The translations under genes and the position numbers were made by a program. DNA of 64,000 nucleotides from Metellina segmentata. Lineage: Eukaryota > Arthropoda > Arachnida > Araneae > Tetragnathidae. The notes under the pieces are model-generated. The model made no database searches. It was given only the letters and a program-made list of their open reading frames with translations, and was not told the origin of the DNA. Positions 47,560-59,589 of this stretch are shown one piece after another. The stretch lies in contig OX375872.1 of NCBI GenBank assembly GCA_947359465.1, forward strand, positions 83,508,931 through 83,572,930, in the 5' to 3' direction. How positions within the stretch are numbered: the stretch's first letter is position 1; each line of letters begins with the position of its first letter.

Positions 47560-49230
47560 CACTCGTTGAATCTTGTTTAAGTGAAGAAATTTTAGGAGCC
47601 TGGCAGAGAAACAATACATTGATCGACAGGGAGAATAAAAAGAAAGAATCTCCATTGGACAGTTTAATGAGATTTCTGAAGAATGAAGTTAAAAATGAAG
47701 ACAGAATAGCTCTGGCTATGCAGGGATTGTCTTCGAAGGAAAGTACGAAAGCCGTCAAACCAAAATAAGATTTACCTTGTCGTCGATGAAACCACATGTT
47801 AGGGGTAATTATGTGGTTAATCTTTTAATAGTAAAATTGAGCTCCCACAAAGCTGACCACTTATTTCTTTTGGCTTCTAAAATCCTCGATAAAACTAATC
47901 ACGACACAATATGCTGCTTTATTAATTCTAGCCTTAAAATCTTTCCCAATGATAACGGAATAGAAAATTGAGTTTTGTTACTTTTGACAGATGTGGCTTT
48001 GTATATGATTAAGGCTGAAAAATTGTTACAAACGTTTTATAAAAACCTAGTTCACATCACATGTATTGCCCATGCACTTAACCTTATTGCTGAAAAGGTT
48101 AGATTCTTTTACAGAATTAAATTCCATCATTGGACAAGGAAAAAAATCTTTCTAAAAGCACCCTCCCGTGTAGTAGTTTACAAGGAATTGATAAATGTTT
48201 CATTACCTCCGACACCTATGCTCACAAGATGGGGCACATGGCTGTCTGCTGCTTTGTTCTACGCCGAGCATTAGAACCAATATTCGGAAGTGATTCGAAA
48301 ATTTTTAAAAATAATGCTGAATCCACACAAAGTTTAGATAAAGTAGCATATTAATGGAAAACGTAAACCTCATCAAATCATTGACACGTGCAGAAACACA
48401 TAGCTCCTTTTTAGTAGATTGGATCCAAAATCTTGAAAACAAAAAAACGATTAACATTAAATGAAAGCCTTTTAATCCTTGAAGATGCGGTAATGAAAAT
48501 CAATTCGATTCCAGGCAAAACTGGTAACATACTTAAAGAAAAGATAGATGATGTGTTAAAAAAATCTTGGGTTGACAAAATTAATAAAATCCTTCATGGT
48601 GAGGAAGGGGTCGAAATAAATAAAAATGACATGTTGGACCCTAAAATTTTAAGTTCCTTGAAATTCGCCCCCATAACATCTGTGGATGTGGAACGCTCTT
48701 TTTCACTGTATAAAAGAATTTTTAGGGACCGTAGACATAATTTTACGTAAGATAAATTATAAAAAAACTTACTAACTTAAATTAGTCTCAAGTACAATAA
48801 AGTTATAACTACTCCCATAACAACTATAGTATTTTTAAATATTTTTTTTGTATCATTTTTTTTATATGTGTCGATATAATTTGTGTGTATATATTATTTC
48901 TTTGATTTCAAAGACTTTTTTAAATCTATTAGTAGTTTATTAATAAAAATGTATTGAGAATTCTGTTCAATGTAAAAGCAATAAATGTGCATCTGTATTT
49001 GAAACTTTATGTCTATAGTTGACTTTATCATTTTGTTCCTTTCGTATAGTGCTCCTTTAAGTAGTCTTTTACATTTTCAATTTTAATTTTTAGTGCATAA
49101 AAATGCATATTTTGACATGTTTTATTGCATATTTCGTCATTTTTTACTGCATATTACTTGCATATGTTAGCATTTCTAACTGCATATTTTGGCAGTTTTT
49201 ACTGCATAAAAATCCGGTCTCTAGTAATAA
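47560..49230 (+). mobile_element. hAT transposon fossil (CGGBP1-associated type)
   Basis: Pieces in order: SPLDSLMRFLKNEVKNEDRI, then ITCIAHALNLIAEKV, KIFLKAPSRVVVYKELINV, TPMLTRWGTWLSAALFYAEH, and SLKFAPITSVDVERSFSLYK then RIFRDRRHNFT, the hAT C-terminal dimerisation motif. Stops occur between pieces. The right end (ctgcataaaaatccggtctc at about 49202) looks like an hAT terminus, preceded by repeated tgcatattttgac units. No left end was found. Confidence 0.78.
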
Positions 49231-51606
49231 TTATTTATGGGGGGAAACACAACAAACTTATGTTTTATTTACTGTAAATAAAAAATATTGGACCTATAAT
49301 TATTATATGCCCCAATATTTGTAAAAAAAGATGTTTGTTAACTTTCTCCACCTTAACCCTCTAGCGTCCAAGACGGCCGAAACGGCTTCACATGCAAAAG
49401 CCCAGCACCCGCCCGAACCGGCTGAAGTCATTAAAGCTACTGGCTATCCCCCTAACCCAGAGAAGGGCAATCCGTCATTCCCTCACTACAATGCTACCTC
49501 CTTTCGCCTGAAGCAGTAGGGTAGTTTCTTTTGATGACAAACAACAAGTTAGGGATCGGCTTTTAACTGCGCCCTTTCACATACTTCTTCCAAGCTTTGC
49601 TTCGGATCGGACAGTTTTGAGCGGCTATTGAATAGAGAATTTGGTTTCTTCACTATCGAACTGGCTGGTTATAGGAAAACATTGTCGAAATAAGAAATAG
49701 AAAGAATTCTTTTCAATGATACAGATGAGTCGGATTTAAATTCAAGCGACGAAGACGATCTAACAAAATATGATTTGGAGAATTCAATCCAAGAGGATAG
49801 TGTTTCCGATAATGCCAGTGACGTAGATGTAGTCCCGGAAATTGAAAGAAACGATGATATTTTTTGAATGGGAATCGAACAATATACGGAACGATGATAT
49901 ATCTATTCCAAACTTTAATTCGTATGCTAGTCCTGTTCATGACTTGCCGCCTGGGTCTTCACCATTAGACTATTTGAAACTCTTTCTGACGGACGCGAGA
50001 AATCACATATTTTCACTGTAATTAATATCACAGAGTTATTTTCAAACCTACAATTTGGCTATGTAATTTTCTTGTATAGCATGTTAATAATTTTACTTAA
50101 AAAATGAAGCATTTTAGGAACATAATTATGTTAATGCTATTCTTTTAGCATAGGTTTCTCGGTCAAATTAATAATTCCTCTTTATGAACCGAGAATATCT
50201 TATAAAATGAGTATATTTAGGAAACATAAAATAATCATTTTTCGCCCCTTATAAAAAGTTCTTACAGCGAATTCCAATTTGGTTTGCTTCGCAAACCAAC
50301 ACCACGGCCACTGCGTGGCAAGCATATGACTTTTCTTTTAGTGGGGTTTGGCCATCACGAGGTTGCCCGTGAGTTCTTTTCGTGGTGACGCATATCTGTT
50401 GCAAAAATATTAATGTTTAATTGAAAAAATATTTATTAAAAAAAATCAACAACAATTATTCAAAACAATAATTCAATTCTAAACAAGAATAATTCAATTC
50501 TATTAAATTAATTTTAAAATGTTCTAGATTAAATTCGGGCTTCGTACAAAAATCGCAAAATATTCGGGCTTCCCTGTGTGCCAAATGTCATTCTTATAAG
50601 TGCCATAGATTCGTCAGGATAGTCCACGCACGCAGACAAACGCTTACTTTTATAATCGTAGAGATGAGTACTTTCAAATAAAATTTTACACACAAATATA
50701 TAATAATTAATATGACTACACTGGATAGGAGAATTTTTAATAAAATTAATTTGATTTTTATACGAACAGCAAAATTATAATTATAACGCTAAATGTTCTA
50801 CCGAAAAACATTTTTAATATATATTGGACTTAACAGACTTGAAAACGCTTTTTAATCACATACTTGCTTAAATATTAGACAGTCGGAGATACAAGAGAAT
50901 TTTAAGATATACGTTATGAATGAAATAGCAGTCAAGTATTAGAAAATATATTAATTAATTTTTTTTTCTTTAAAAATGTGTTAGTCTAATCAAAGATTGA
51001 GGAATATATTATTTAGGAAAACCATATTTAAGTATAAAGAATTAACAAATGATAAGAAATAAGTCAATTATTTTTCGCTATATTTTCTTCACAACTAATA
51101 AAATGTGCGATAGATACATATAAGTAACTAATGTCCGACACCCAATGCGACTTACAAGTTGAAACAAGCACTTCATATACACCCCCTAACAAAGCACGGG
51201 ACGTCCCGTGCACTAAGAAAGTACCTAGATGACCATAGATGATGTGTAAAGGGGGAAGAAATGATTCGATTTTCCTAATGGTTTCTCGGCCGTTCTGGGT
51301 TTTTGAAGACATCGTCTTGACACACGTGTGGCCGTTAGAGGGTTAAGCTGACTTCTTTTTTCACTAAATATCCCACCAGTTAGGGAAAAAACTCTTTCTA
51401 ATGTGACAGATGTTGCCATCACAGACAAATACTTAGTTGCAGTTATTTTTCTTAATTTTTACTATGGTGCTTTTACATTCAAAAATAAAACATAAAAAAA
51501 AAGAAAACATCGATTAAACAAACATCAGCTCCAATAAATCGATGGTAAATACATCAATGTTTTTATAAAACATTGATGCTTTGAAAATATTGATGTCGCA
51601 TCCCTG
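49230..51606 (-). mobile_element. hAT element, reverse, internally deleted and interrupted
   Basis: Reverse strand: SVMATSVTLERVFSLTGGIF then SEKRSQL up to TTAA at 51343, resuming at 49356 with KVEKVNKHLFLQILGHI. This is one hAT C-terminus cut by the piggyBac-like insert. The 5' end is GTCGCATCCCTG at 51606, with CATCGATG-like repeats; the rest of the transposase is missing. A second copy of that terminus is at about 51690-51869. Confidence 0.68.
49357..51342 (+). mobile_element. piggyBac-like element, 1.99 kb, TTAA duplication
   Basis: TTAA at 49353-49356 and 51343-51346; ends CCCTCTAGCG and, inverted, CGTTAGAGGG. Inside, + strand 49700-49995 reads an acidic start (ESDLNSSDEDDLTKYDLENS), then after a frameshift PNFNSYASPVHDLPPGSSPL and DYFKLFLTD, like a piggyBac N-terminal region. 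The catalytic core is absent, so it is an internally deleted copy. Confidence 0.78.
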
Positions 51607-51689
51607 CTTTTCAGACCCTTCACTCATGGCCACTTTGGTCTAAAAGTATGTTCAATTTATTAATTATAAAAATTATGCTACTTGATTAA

Positions 51690-51869
51690 TTTTTTTATTA
51701 ATTTTTTAAATGGTACTTTCTTTACTTAAAAATAAAACATTGACAACATAAAAACATTGACAAATATAAACATTGATGTTAAAAACACATCGTCTCCAAT
51801 ACATTGATGTTTTTTTATAAAACATTGACATCAATATTTTGAAAACATCGACATCAATGTTGCATCCCA
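51690..51869. repeat. Second copy of the hAT subterminal block
   Basis: Repeats aaataaaacat, acatcgtctccaatacattg and ends gttgcatcccag, matching 51480-51606. Confidence 0.65.
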
Positions 51870-51884
51870 GTTGAGAGCATCTCA

Positions 51885-52590
51885 TTGGAATTGTGAAAGA
51901 TCTTCTAAGAAAGTCATGGTCAACATCCTTAAGATACGAAGAACTGAACACAGTGATTGTTGAAGAGGTTTTTAATTCAAGACCTCTAACCTACATCTCC
52001 AAGGACAACAATCTTGATACCAAAGCACCATCTATGTTTTTACAATATGTCCAAGAAAGTGATGTTCCTGATCTTGACCATTTGGAATCATTGAGTCTAC
52101 AAAAGAGGCAGATCTATCGGATGTAACCTCAAGAGCATCTTTGAAATAATTTCAGATTGGAATATTTAGGGCAGCTTAGACTACAAACAAGAAAGACCAG
52201 GAGAAGCCACAAATTCACAGTAGAAGTTGTTTTGGTAGAAGTTAACAACAAAAATGTTTAAACTGGCGATTAGGAAAAAAACTGAGATTTTTCCAGGAAA
52301 AGATGGATCTGCTTCTCTTGTGTAGCTTAAAACCAAGAATGATAAATTCCTAAGGCCAATACAACGGCTGTATGCACTTGAGGTCCAATCAAATTTGGGA
52401 CAAAATTTTCAAGGCCAAATTGTTTGTAGAATTAATGAAGATTACAAACAAAAGGAGAAACAACTTCAGCGCATTAAAGATCATGAGAACCTAGAGAAGT
52501 CTGATCATGGCTCCAGTCAAGAACCTATTGAGGGAAGAACACGGCTTAGCCACGAGATTCGTCCCATCAAACGTCTAGATCTTTGAAACC
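51885..52590 (+). pseudogene. BEL/Pao retrotransposon integrase C-terminus
   Basis: + strand: VKDLLRKSWSTSLRYEELNT, VEEVFNSRPLTYISKDN, SLSLQKRQIYRM, then, after breaks, RPIQRLYPLEVQSNLGQNFQ. This is the conserved C-terminal integrase/DUF5641 region of BEL/Pao elements. The rest of pol is missing. Sequence after 52600, with aataaattt near 52794, may be a remnant LTR. Confidence 0.75.
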
Positions 52591-52599
52591 GTAGACTGT

Positions 52600-52870
52600 A
52601 CAGAGTTGAGTTTCCCATAGAATGTAAACTCAAAAGGTGGGTGCCATCGCAAGAATTATTAATATTCATGAAAAGAAGGTGGAACAACTCAACTCAAGAG
52701 GATTTGAGTTTAAGGATAAGAACAATTGTTTCCGCAGTTAGAATTCTGATTTCTGTAATGTAGCATGTCTGTTTTCTGTACGTCTTCCGTATAATAAATT
52801 TGTTTCGTTTGGATTTCCGAGCTTGTGAAGTCATTCATGGGTAAAAGAACCTCTGTCACACTTGACTAAA
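52600..52870 (+). repeat. Possible BEL/Pao LTR remnant
   Basis: It follows the integrase remnant, has a purine-rich start (ctcaaaaggtgggtg) and an AATAAA near 52793, and ends near cattcatgggtaaaag. There is no second LTR in the window to compare with. Confidence 0.35.
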
Positions 52871-53065
52871 ATTTGAAGACAACATGGTTCCATGTGACAG
52901 GCTGATTTTCAGGCTGAAAATAAATGGCATTCAAAGGGCAGGATATCCGAACACATAAGAAATCAAGAAAAAATGTGGCAAATTACCTGATGGTGGTCCT
53001 TAACAGTGACATTGAAAAAACATTCTGACAGTAGAACCACTAGAAGTGTGACAAATCACAATGGG

Positions 53066-53570
53066 TCCATTTTGAAGGACAGAAGATTTGACCTAAATAT
53101 GCAAAATAGTTTTATAGATCTCGTTCTTTCAATAGCAAGTCTTTCACTGCTTAACAAAACAAGTTTAATTTAAGCCACGAAAATTTAATTTAATGTTATG
53201 CAAGTAAAATACCTTCTTTTTTCAAGAAAATCATGAACTTTTTATTTACTTCTTCCCATCAGTTATCAATCACTGCATGCCTGTCTTTATTTTACTTGAG
53301 AAAACTTGTAATTTTCTGTCCATTTTGAAGGAGAGAAGATTTGATCTAAACATGCAAAATAGTTTTATAGATTTCGTTCTTTCAATAGCAAGTCTTTCAT
53401 TGCTTAAAAAAACAAGCGTAATTTGAGATACGAAAATTGAATTTAATATTATGCAAGTAAAATGCCTTCTTTTTTCAAGAAAATCATGAACTTTTTATTT
53501 ACTTCTTCTCATCAGTTATCAGTCCCTGCATGCCAGTCTTTATTTTACTTGAGAAAACTTGCAATTTTCT
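53066..53570. repeat. 253-bp tandem duplication, two units
   Basis: Unit 1 is 53066-53318, unit 2 is 53319-53570; both run from tccattttgaagga through tttattttacttgagaaaac. A few substitutions separate them. Confidence 0.88.
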
Positions 53571-54589
53571 TTCAATCATTCAAACTACATTTTGTAATGA
53601 CACCTGAAAGAGTTAAGACAAAACTTAGCAGTATAGATTTTATAAAGTTTGATTTAAATGCATCATAGGTAAATGTTTTTTGCAGGTAGATGTATTTAAC
53701 ATGTAAATTTAATTGTGTATAATCTATAAGCAAAGTAGAGACAGAAAAAAATTTGAAGCTGTTAAAATAAAACATTGCTATGAAAATTCCAACAGTTGAT
53801 ATTTAAAGCTTAAAGGAACTATAAAACTCAAGATACCACAGGAATCATGTCACCTATCTAATTGTACAAGGAACAAATGGATCAGTACATTGCAGAAATA
53901 CTTGACTTATAAAAGCATAAAACAATAAAATAATCCAGGACACTGATCAATTATTATGACATTTTAATGGTCTTCAACATGTTCCTAATCAATCAAAAAT
54001 TCTTGCAATTAACAATTACAGAACATACCATGTTACATGCAATGTGAGAAAAAAAAAACGCCAGTTAGAAAATCATCTGGTATTTGTACTTGCAGCAAAA
54101 AGAAGAATTGTTGGGTAATCTAAATAATGAATAGAGTACGGCCATTCGAATGAATTCGATTTTGCATCTGTTAATAACGTTCCATAAGTTTTAAGTTAAA
54201 TATAATGAAGAGTTAACTTTAACACAAGTTACTGAACTCACAAAACAAGTTCTCTCAGTGATGTAGGACGTACAAAATTCATGAAAAAGGAAAGGTTATT
54301 GTAAAAAATATTTAAGCTATCTTAATAATTTGTCGATTAAGTTCTGAAAACAAACTAAGGTGGGTTAATGTTTATTGTTTATGTTATATTGTTCCTCTGT
54401 TTGGTTTGCCGAACCATGATACACGATCGGAAAATTCCTGCTTTTACTGTATCTATGTTTTGAACCTTCGAGAACAAATCAGAACCACAATTTCAACAAA
54501 ACACACGAAATTCATAACATATAAACTGTCCATTTTTGAAAAAAAAGACAAAACAAAACAATTTTGCATTGAAATTCAAAATATAAATT

Positions 54590-54925
54590 AGAGGAGTAAA
54601 ATTTTTACCACACACGTAGAGCTCAAGTTGGCGTTTTCTAGAGTAAATAAATACGCAAACAAAGCTTGTTTACATTGCCGAAAACGAACAGATGATGAGA
54701 AGGCGATTGGTGATAGGATACAACAAACGTTTAGCGGAAGTATGAGAGTCCACGATTTCGACCAATCGTATCTAACAATGTAGACGGTACACTTGTGGAT
54801 CCTTGACGCCCTTAGTACTTCCTTTTTCTGAGAACCTAAAATATAGATGGCGCTTGAGGTTTGCCATTTCCGTATTGTTTGAAAGAATATGAAGTTCTCT
54901 TCATCGCGGGGTTTGCCGACCAACC
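54590..54925 (-). promoter_or_regulatory. Possible promoter or 5' exon region (weak)
   Basis: This stretch is less AT-rich than its surroundings, with CCAAT-type motifs on both strands (gaccaatcg at 54759, gattggtg at 54704), an ETS-like GGAAGT on the reverse strand and an open reverse frame of 111 codons. It could be the 5' region of the ASB gene about 9 kb away, but nothing links them directly. Confidence 0.2.
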
Positions 54926-55240
54926 GGTATAGTGGTTAAGGTGTTAGCCTCTAGATCGGAAGGTTCCTGGTTCGAATCCGGGTCCGGGCATGGATGTTTG
55001 TAAACGTATGGTGTAGAGGCGGCTGGTGCACCTTAAATCTGTCGTGGCCGAAAGTCCTCACGTTGGGTTGGCGTGGAAGTTTGGAGAGTGGGGTGCCAGC
55101 TCAGGTGTTGCTTCGTCATCTGACCGTGGTTCAAAATTACGAGGTGTTGTCCTCGAATCTTTCCCTTCAGGGACTGATCCCGGACCGTCGTCATTAGCCC
55201 GTTGTGTTGCTCTAGTACGACGTTAACTAAAAATGACCAT
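54916..55240 (+). repeat. SINE family 1 copy with full tRNA-like head
   Basis: Head from cgaccaaccggtatagtgg to a perfect B box GGTTCGAATCC, then the standard body ending gttgctctagtacgacg. The acceptor stem does not pair, so it is a SINE and not a tRNA gene. Sister copy at 55303. Confidence 0.82.
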
Positions 55241-55302
55241 GACCATCATCGCGGGGTTTCTTATCTTAAAATCTTACAGTGAAATCTCTCCTAACAAATA
55301 GG

Positions 55303-55638
55303 CCGACCAACCGGTATAGTGGTTAAGGTGTTAGCCTCTGGATCGGAAGATTCCTGGTTCGAATCCGGGTCCGGGCATGGATGTTTGTAAACGTATGGTG
55401 TAGAGGCTGCTGGTGCACCTTAAATCTGTCGTGGCCGAAAGTCATCACGTTGGGTTGGCGTGGAAGTTTGGAGAGTGGGGTGCCAGCTCAGGTGTTGCTT
55501 CGTCATCTGACCGTGATTCAAAATTACGAGGTGTTGTCCTCGAATCTTTCCCTTAAGGGACTGATTCCGGACCGTCGTCAATAGCCCGTTGTGTTGCTCT
55601 AGTACGACATTAACTAAAATTACCATTACCATTACCTA
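55303..55638 (+). repeat. SINE family 1 copy, sister of 54916
   Basis: Near-identical to 54916-55240, head to tail in the same direction, ending in taccattaccattacc. Confidence 0.82.
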
Positions 55639-55644
55639 ACAAAT

Positions 55645-55760
55645 AGATCGGAAGGTTCCTGGTTCGAATCCGGGTCAGTGCATGTTTGTTTTTAAATGTA
55701 TAGTGTACAAGCGGCTGGTGCACCTTAAAACTGTCGTGGTCGAAAGTCCTCTTATCGGGA
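55645..55760 (+). repeat. SINE family 1 fragment (head and start of body)
   Basis: Begins within the head (gatcggaaggttcctggttc), then the first 60 bp of the body. Confidence 0.7.
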
Positions 55761-55769
55761 CTCTGACCC

Positions 55770-56740
55770 CTCCTCATTCATCAATCCTTGTCACGCCTAT
55801 GAATATGAGTACTACAAGGGTCCGAGCAAACAAATTCTCGATACTTACTCGTCAATGAATAGGGAGATCTTTGGTGGTTCATTTACTTTTCGACATTTAT
55901 TTATTTATTTCTCATTAAGTTCTACTAGTTTCACTTTATAGTCACGGTTTCGTAACAGCCTACATGTTATTAAAAGTCTAAATTCCTTAAGGGGCTCTTT
56001 AAAAAGCGGCTTGATTGATTACAGATCAATCAGACAAGATATTTAGCTCTGCATGATTCAGTTTTATTAAACATGTTAGAAAAGCAGTATATTCCTTGGC
56101 TATTTTTTCCTTGAGTCAGCTCAAGAATTTTCGATTCATTTTGTTACAAACAGGAGTCCGCATAACATCTTCTGTACTTTTGCTTAAGCAAATGTTTGAT
56201 TATTAAAAATAACATTCCGAAAGTATTATCGCAGTTTAAAGGTTTGACATATTTAATGCAATTATGTTAGAATTTAAATATAACTTTAAGGAGATGACTT
56301 TAAAAAGTTCAATAGAAATGTTACTGTGAAAAGTATAAGTTATTTTTCTTCTTGTTGACATTATATATACAACAGTGATATCTCTATTTAGGTCTCTACC
56401 AACACTTCTGAATGATTTCATTTCATAATCTCATCATTAATATTATAGTTTCATGTAGTTATTCACAAGTATATAGTTAATACACTTTTTTTTTAAATTA
56501 TTAGTACTCCAGGGGGCAGAGTCAGAATCGAGAGAATTTTTACCAGTGTGTTTCAAGGAAAAAAAGTTTAATTCTAAGATTTTCAGAAAATTTTCGAAAC
56601 GTTTATGAAAGAATCGACGTTTTAATTTCTAATTTAAATGTATTGTAAGTTTTAAAATTCACCATCAAGTCATCTGGTAAATATTGCATAAATTAAAAAA
56701 AATTGTAATTATTTTAAAATCTAGTGTTAATTATTGAATA

Positions 56741-56771
<31 letters not shown>

Positions 56772-57670
56772 GTGTGTAATTAATTATTAGTAATTAATAT
56801 ATATTAATCATATTAGTATAATTAATTATTAGTAGTTAGTAATTTTTTAAAATTAATTTAACCTTTCCCTTTTTACTCAACTTTTTACTGGGGTACAATC
56901 CCTAATTTTCATGAGGACCCCCCCCCTCATTCAATAACCCTAGTTTCGCCTATGGTGACATCTATTATCAGTTACAGTTACCAAATTCGATAGATACTTA
57001 AGAATACAGTGTGGAGAACTGGGAACTCCCAATATTCAACAACCTTGCAGTAAGACAAGCTTATTTTTTATGAACACTTATTTTCAGAACATGTGTAATA
57101 AATGGACGACCTAAAATGATTTAAACAAGTTTTAGCAATTCTCGATTTGTGGCAAGCTTATATCAGATACCTTGTATATAGTATTATCACTACAAGCTTA
57201 TGGGAATCAGTTCAATTTACAATCAGTAGGACTTGAAGAAACGTGCTCATCGTAAACTTTTCGTGGATAGTTCAAATGTATTGCATTATCGACATAACTA
57301 ATGACACTAGTGAAATAAGTTGATCGAGAAAATACTGATTAACAATATCACTACTGAATAGCTAAACTGCTACATTCATGACTTGAGTGTTTTTGACTGA
57401 CGTAAAGATAAATTAACTACTTTCTAAAAAACTATTTGGATCCTCACAAACAGAAAAAATGTTCAGGAGCTAAAAATAATTGACTGATTGAATTAAGATT
57501 TGAGGGATAATGCAAATTTTCACTTTGCAGTTATGTGTTTGTAAATATTTTCGACATGCAACGTAGCAGTTTTTTGGGGGGGTATTTTGAATTGAAATTA
57601 CTATTTCTTTAATAATTGTGTTACTCTGACATGTGCCACCAAAAAATTAATAATACTGTGTCCAGTAATA
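55770..57670. other. AT-rich spacer
   Basis: Contains a (TA)n/(TG)n microsatellite near 56749-56777 and no recognisable gene. Confidence 0.4.
56749..56777. repeat. (TA)n-(TG)n microsatellite
   Basis: About eleven TA units followed by tgtgtg. Confidence 0.9.
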
Positions 57671-57672
57671 TC

Positions 57673-57872
57673 TGTAGGTAAGGTAAGGTAAGGTAATTTT
57701 AGTTAACGTCGTACTAGAGCAACACAACGGGCTATTGACGACGGTCCGGGATCAGTCCCTGAAGGGAAAGATCCGTGGACAACACCTCGTAATTTTGAAC
57801 CACGGTCGGATGACGAAGCAACACCTGAGCTGGCACCCCACTCTCCAAACTTCCACGCCAACCCAACGTGAA
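57673..57872 (-). repeat. SINE family 1 fragment, reverse
   Basis: Reverse tail and body (ctagagcaacacaacgggct to ccacgccaacccaacgtg), with an aggta repeat at the tail. Close in sequence to the 54.9-55.6 kb copies. Confidence 0.78.
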
Positions 57873-58290
57873 ATATCTGTAGGTTGTGGTGAAACTAATT
57901 TTATTTCCATTTCAAGAAAATGGAATTTTATGTATTTATTATTATTATTTTTATTTCTATGTATTTTTTATTTTATTTCCTTCACAAAAACAATTTAAAT
58001 TCTTGATAGGTGGAGCGCCAGGAAGATGCTTTTTCAAAAAAAGTGACTCAATTACCATGTAAAAACAGTCAATTAATCTTTGGGAAACGTAATCCTTCTT
58101 TTTGGATAGAAATATTATGTAAAAAAATAGTTTAATTACTTTAATTTCTACTGACACTACTCAAAGCACATTTTGCTGATAATTTCCTACTACTGATAAG
58201 GAGTAAACAATAAATATAAAATTTTGAATTTATGCTTCGAATTTAAATAAAGGAGAAAATAACAGCGATTTTTTGGTTAAAAACCACAAC

Positions 58291-59586
58291 GGTGGGCGAG
58301 ACCGGGGCTAGTTGGCATTCACCTTTTATATTACCACAATGATTTCAGAGCGGTGATACGCCACTATTTAACTACATCTGTATGTTGCATCATCCACTCT
58401 AATTTCAGAGTGATCGAAGCTTTCAGAGAGAGCAAAAATACGGATGTGTTTTCTTTTACAAGTAGTGTTTTTTCTTTAATTGGTTTTGGTGTTTTATGAA
58501 GGCCTAGAATATGTTGAGGAGTTTTCAATGGTTGTGTTGGATAGAGTGAGCAATAACGATTGAATTCATGCACGGGAATTGCTTGTAAAACTTATGTGGA
58601 AAAGTGAGGCTGCCATCTTATCTTAATGGTCCTGGTGATGTAACTTAGTGGACTGAGTGCTGTGCCTTTCAACAAAACGAAACAGCCTAGTTTACAAATA
58701 ACTTGCATTTATTTTGCAAAGAATTGTATATACACCAATTACAATAGGGATATGCATCGCTATAGCATGGTGGCGCAAAACTGGCAAAATCACAACAGTC
58801 GCGGTCTCATAAACGAGCACCACAAAACAAAAACCCTCTGCTCTCTTCGTGCTCTGCAACCGATCTCCTTGTTTCGACAGACCCCACATTCAGCCAGCCA
58901 CAACTCACTTGCACCCCAAAACAAACGGGACAGCTGTTGCGACATTCATCAGCAGGTCTCGGCCAAGGAATTCTCGATCAAAGGTTAGTGACGGTGTTTG
59001 TGACGTCACAGTGGGGCAAGTAGGCATTTAAGTGGTGGGGCATGCAGGCATAGGAAATATAGTGGACATCGACGGTGATGAATTTTATATTTTCACAATG
59101 GTGAAAACACACAAACTTTGGAGGTGGGCAGAAGTCACGGACACAATCTGGTACAACCGCAACCAAATTTTGCCACCAATCCGTGAACGATCCCCCTACT
59201 TTTTTGGTGGACATAAGCGTTAAGATTTCCATGTTCTTTTTTCTTAGTTTTTCTTATTTATATTAAAATATAAGTTTTAAAGTGCATTTAATTTGATTAA
59301 CTCGCATTATTGCTTAGATCCTATCACACTGACATGCTATGCCAACTTACACCGGGCATTATGCCAACCTGCCCGCATCAGGGGTAAGTTGGCATAGTTT
59401 GAACACTTTCGTGAACAATATTTAACAAGTAAACTATACTAATTTTAGTGATGTTTTCTTCATTTATTTGTAGCCAAGGAGTTCCAGTATCAGCAGCATT
59501 GGTTATATTAGCTGAAAGTATTATTGAAAAAACAAAAAAAAATCAAAAACCTAAAACTATGCCAACTAGCCCCAGTCTTCCCTACC
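58291..59586 (+). mobile_element. DNA transposon with 28-bp TIRs (GGGGCTAGTTGGCAT)
   Basis: Left end GGTGGGCGAGACC then GGGGCTAGTTGGCAT; right end is the inverse, ATGCCAACTAGCCCC then AGTCTTCCCTACC. Subterminal copies of the ttggcata motif cluster near 59336-59400. On the + strand, 59035-59222 reads VDIDGDEFYIFTMVKTHKLW then RWAEVTDTIWYNRNQILPPI, with a W-R-W ... D-x-x-W-Y pattern seen at the C-terminus of some arthropod transposon proteins. The catalytic core is absent. Confidence 0.7.
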
Positions 59587-59589
59587 TTA

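Noticed and set aside
54916..54990. Apparent tRNA gene (good B box, tRNA-like fold)
   Set aside because: Acceptor stem does not pair, the sequence recurs with a shared body in many places, so it is a SINE head.
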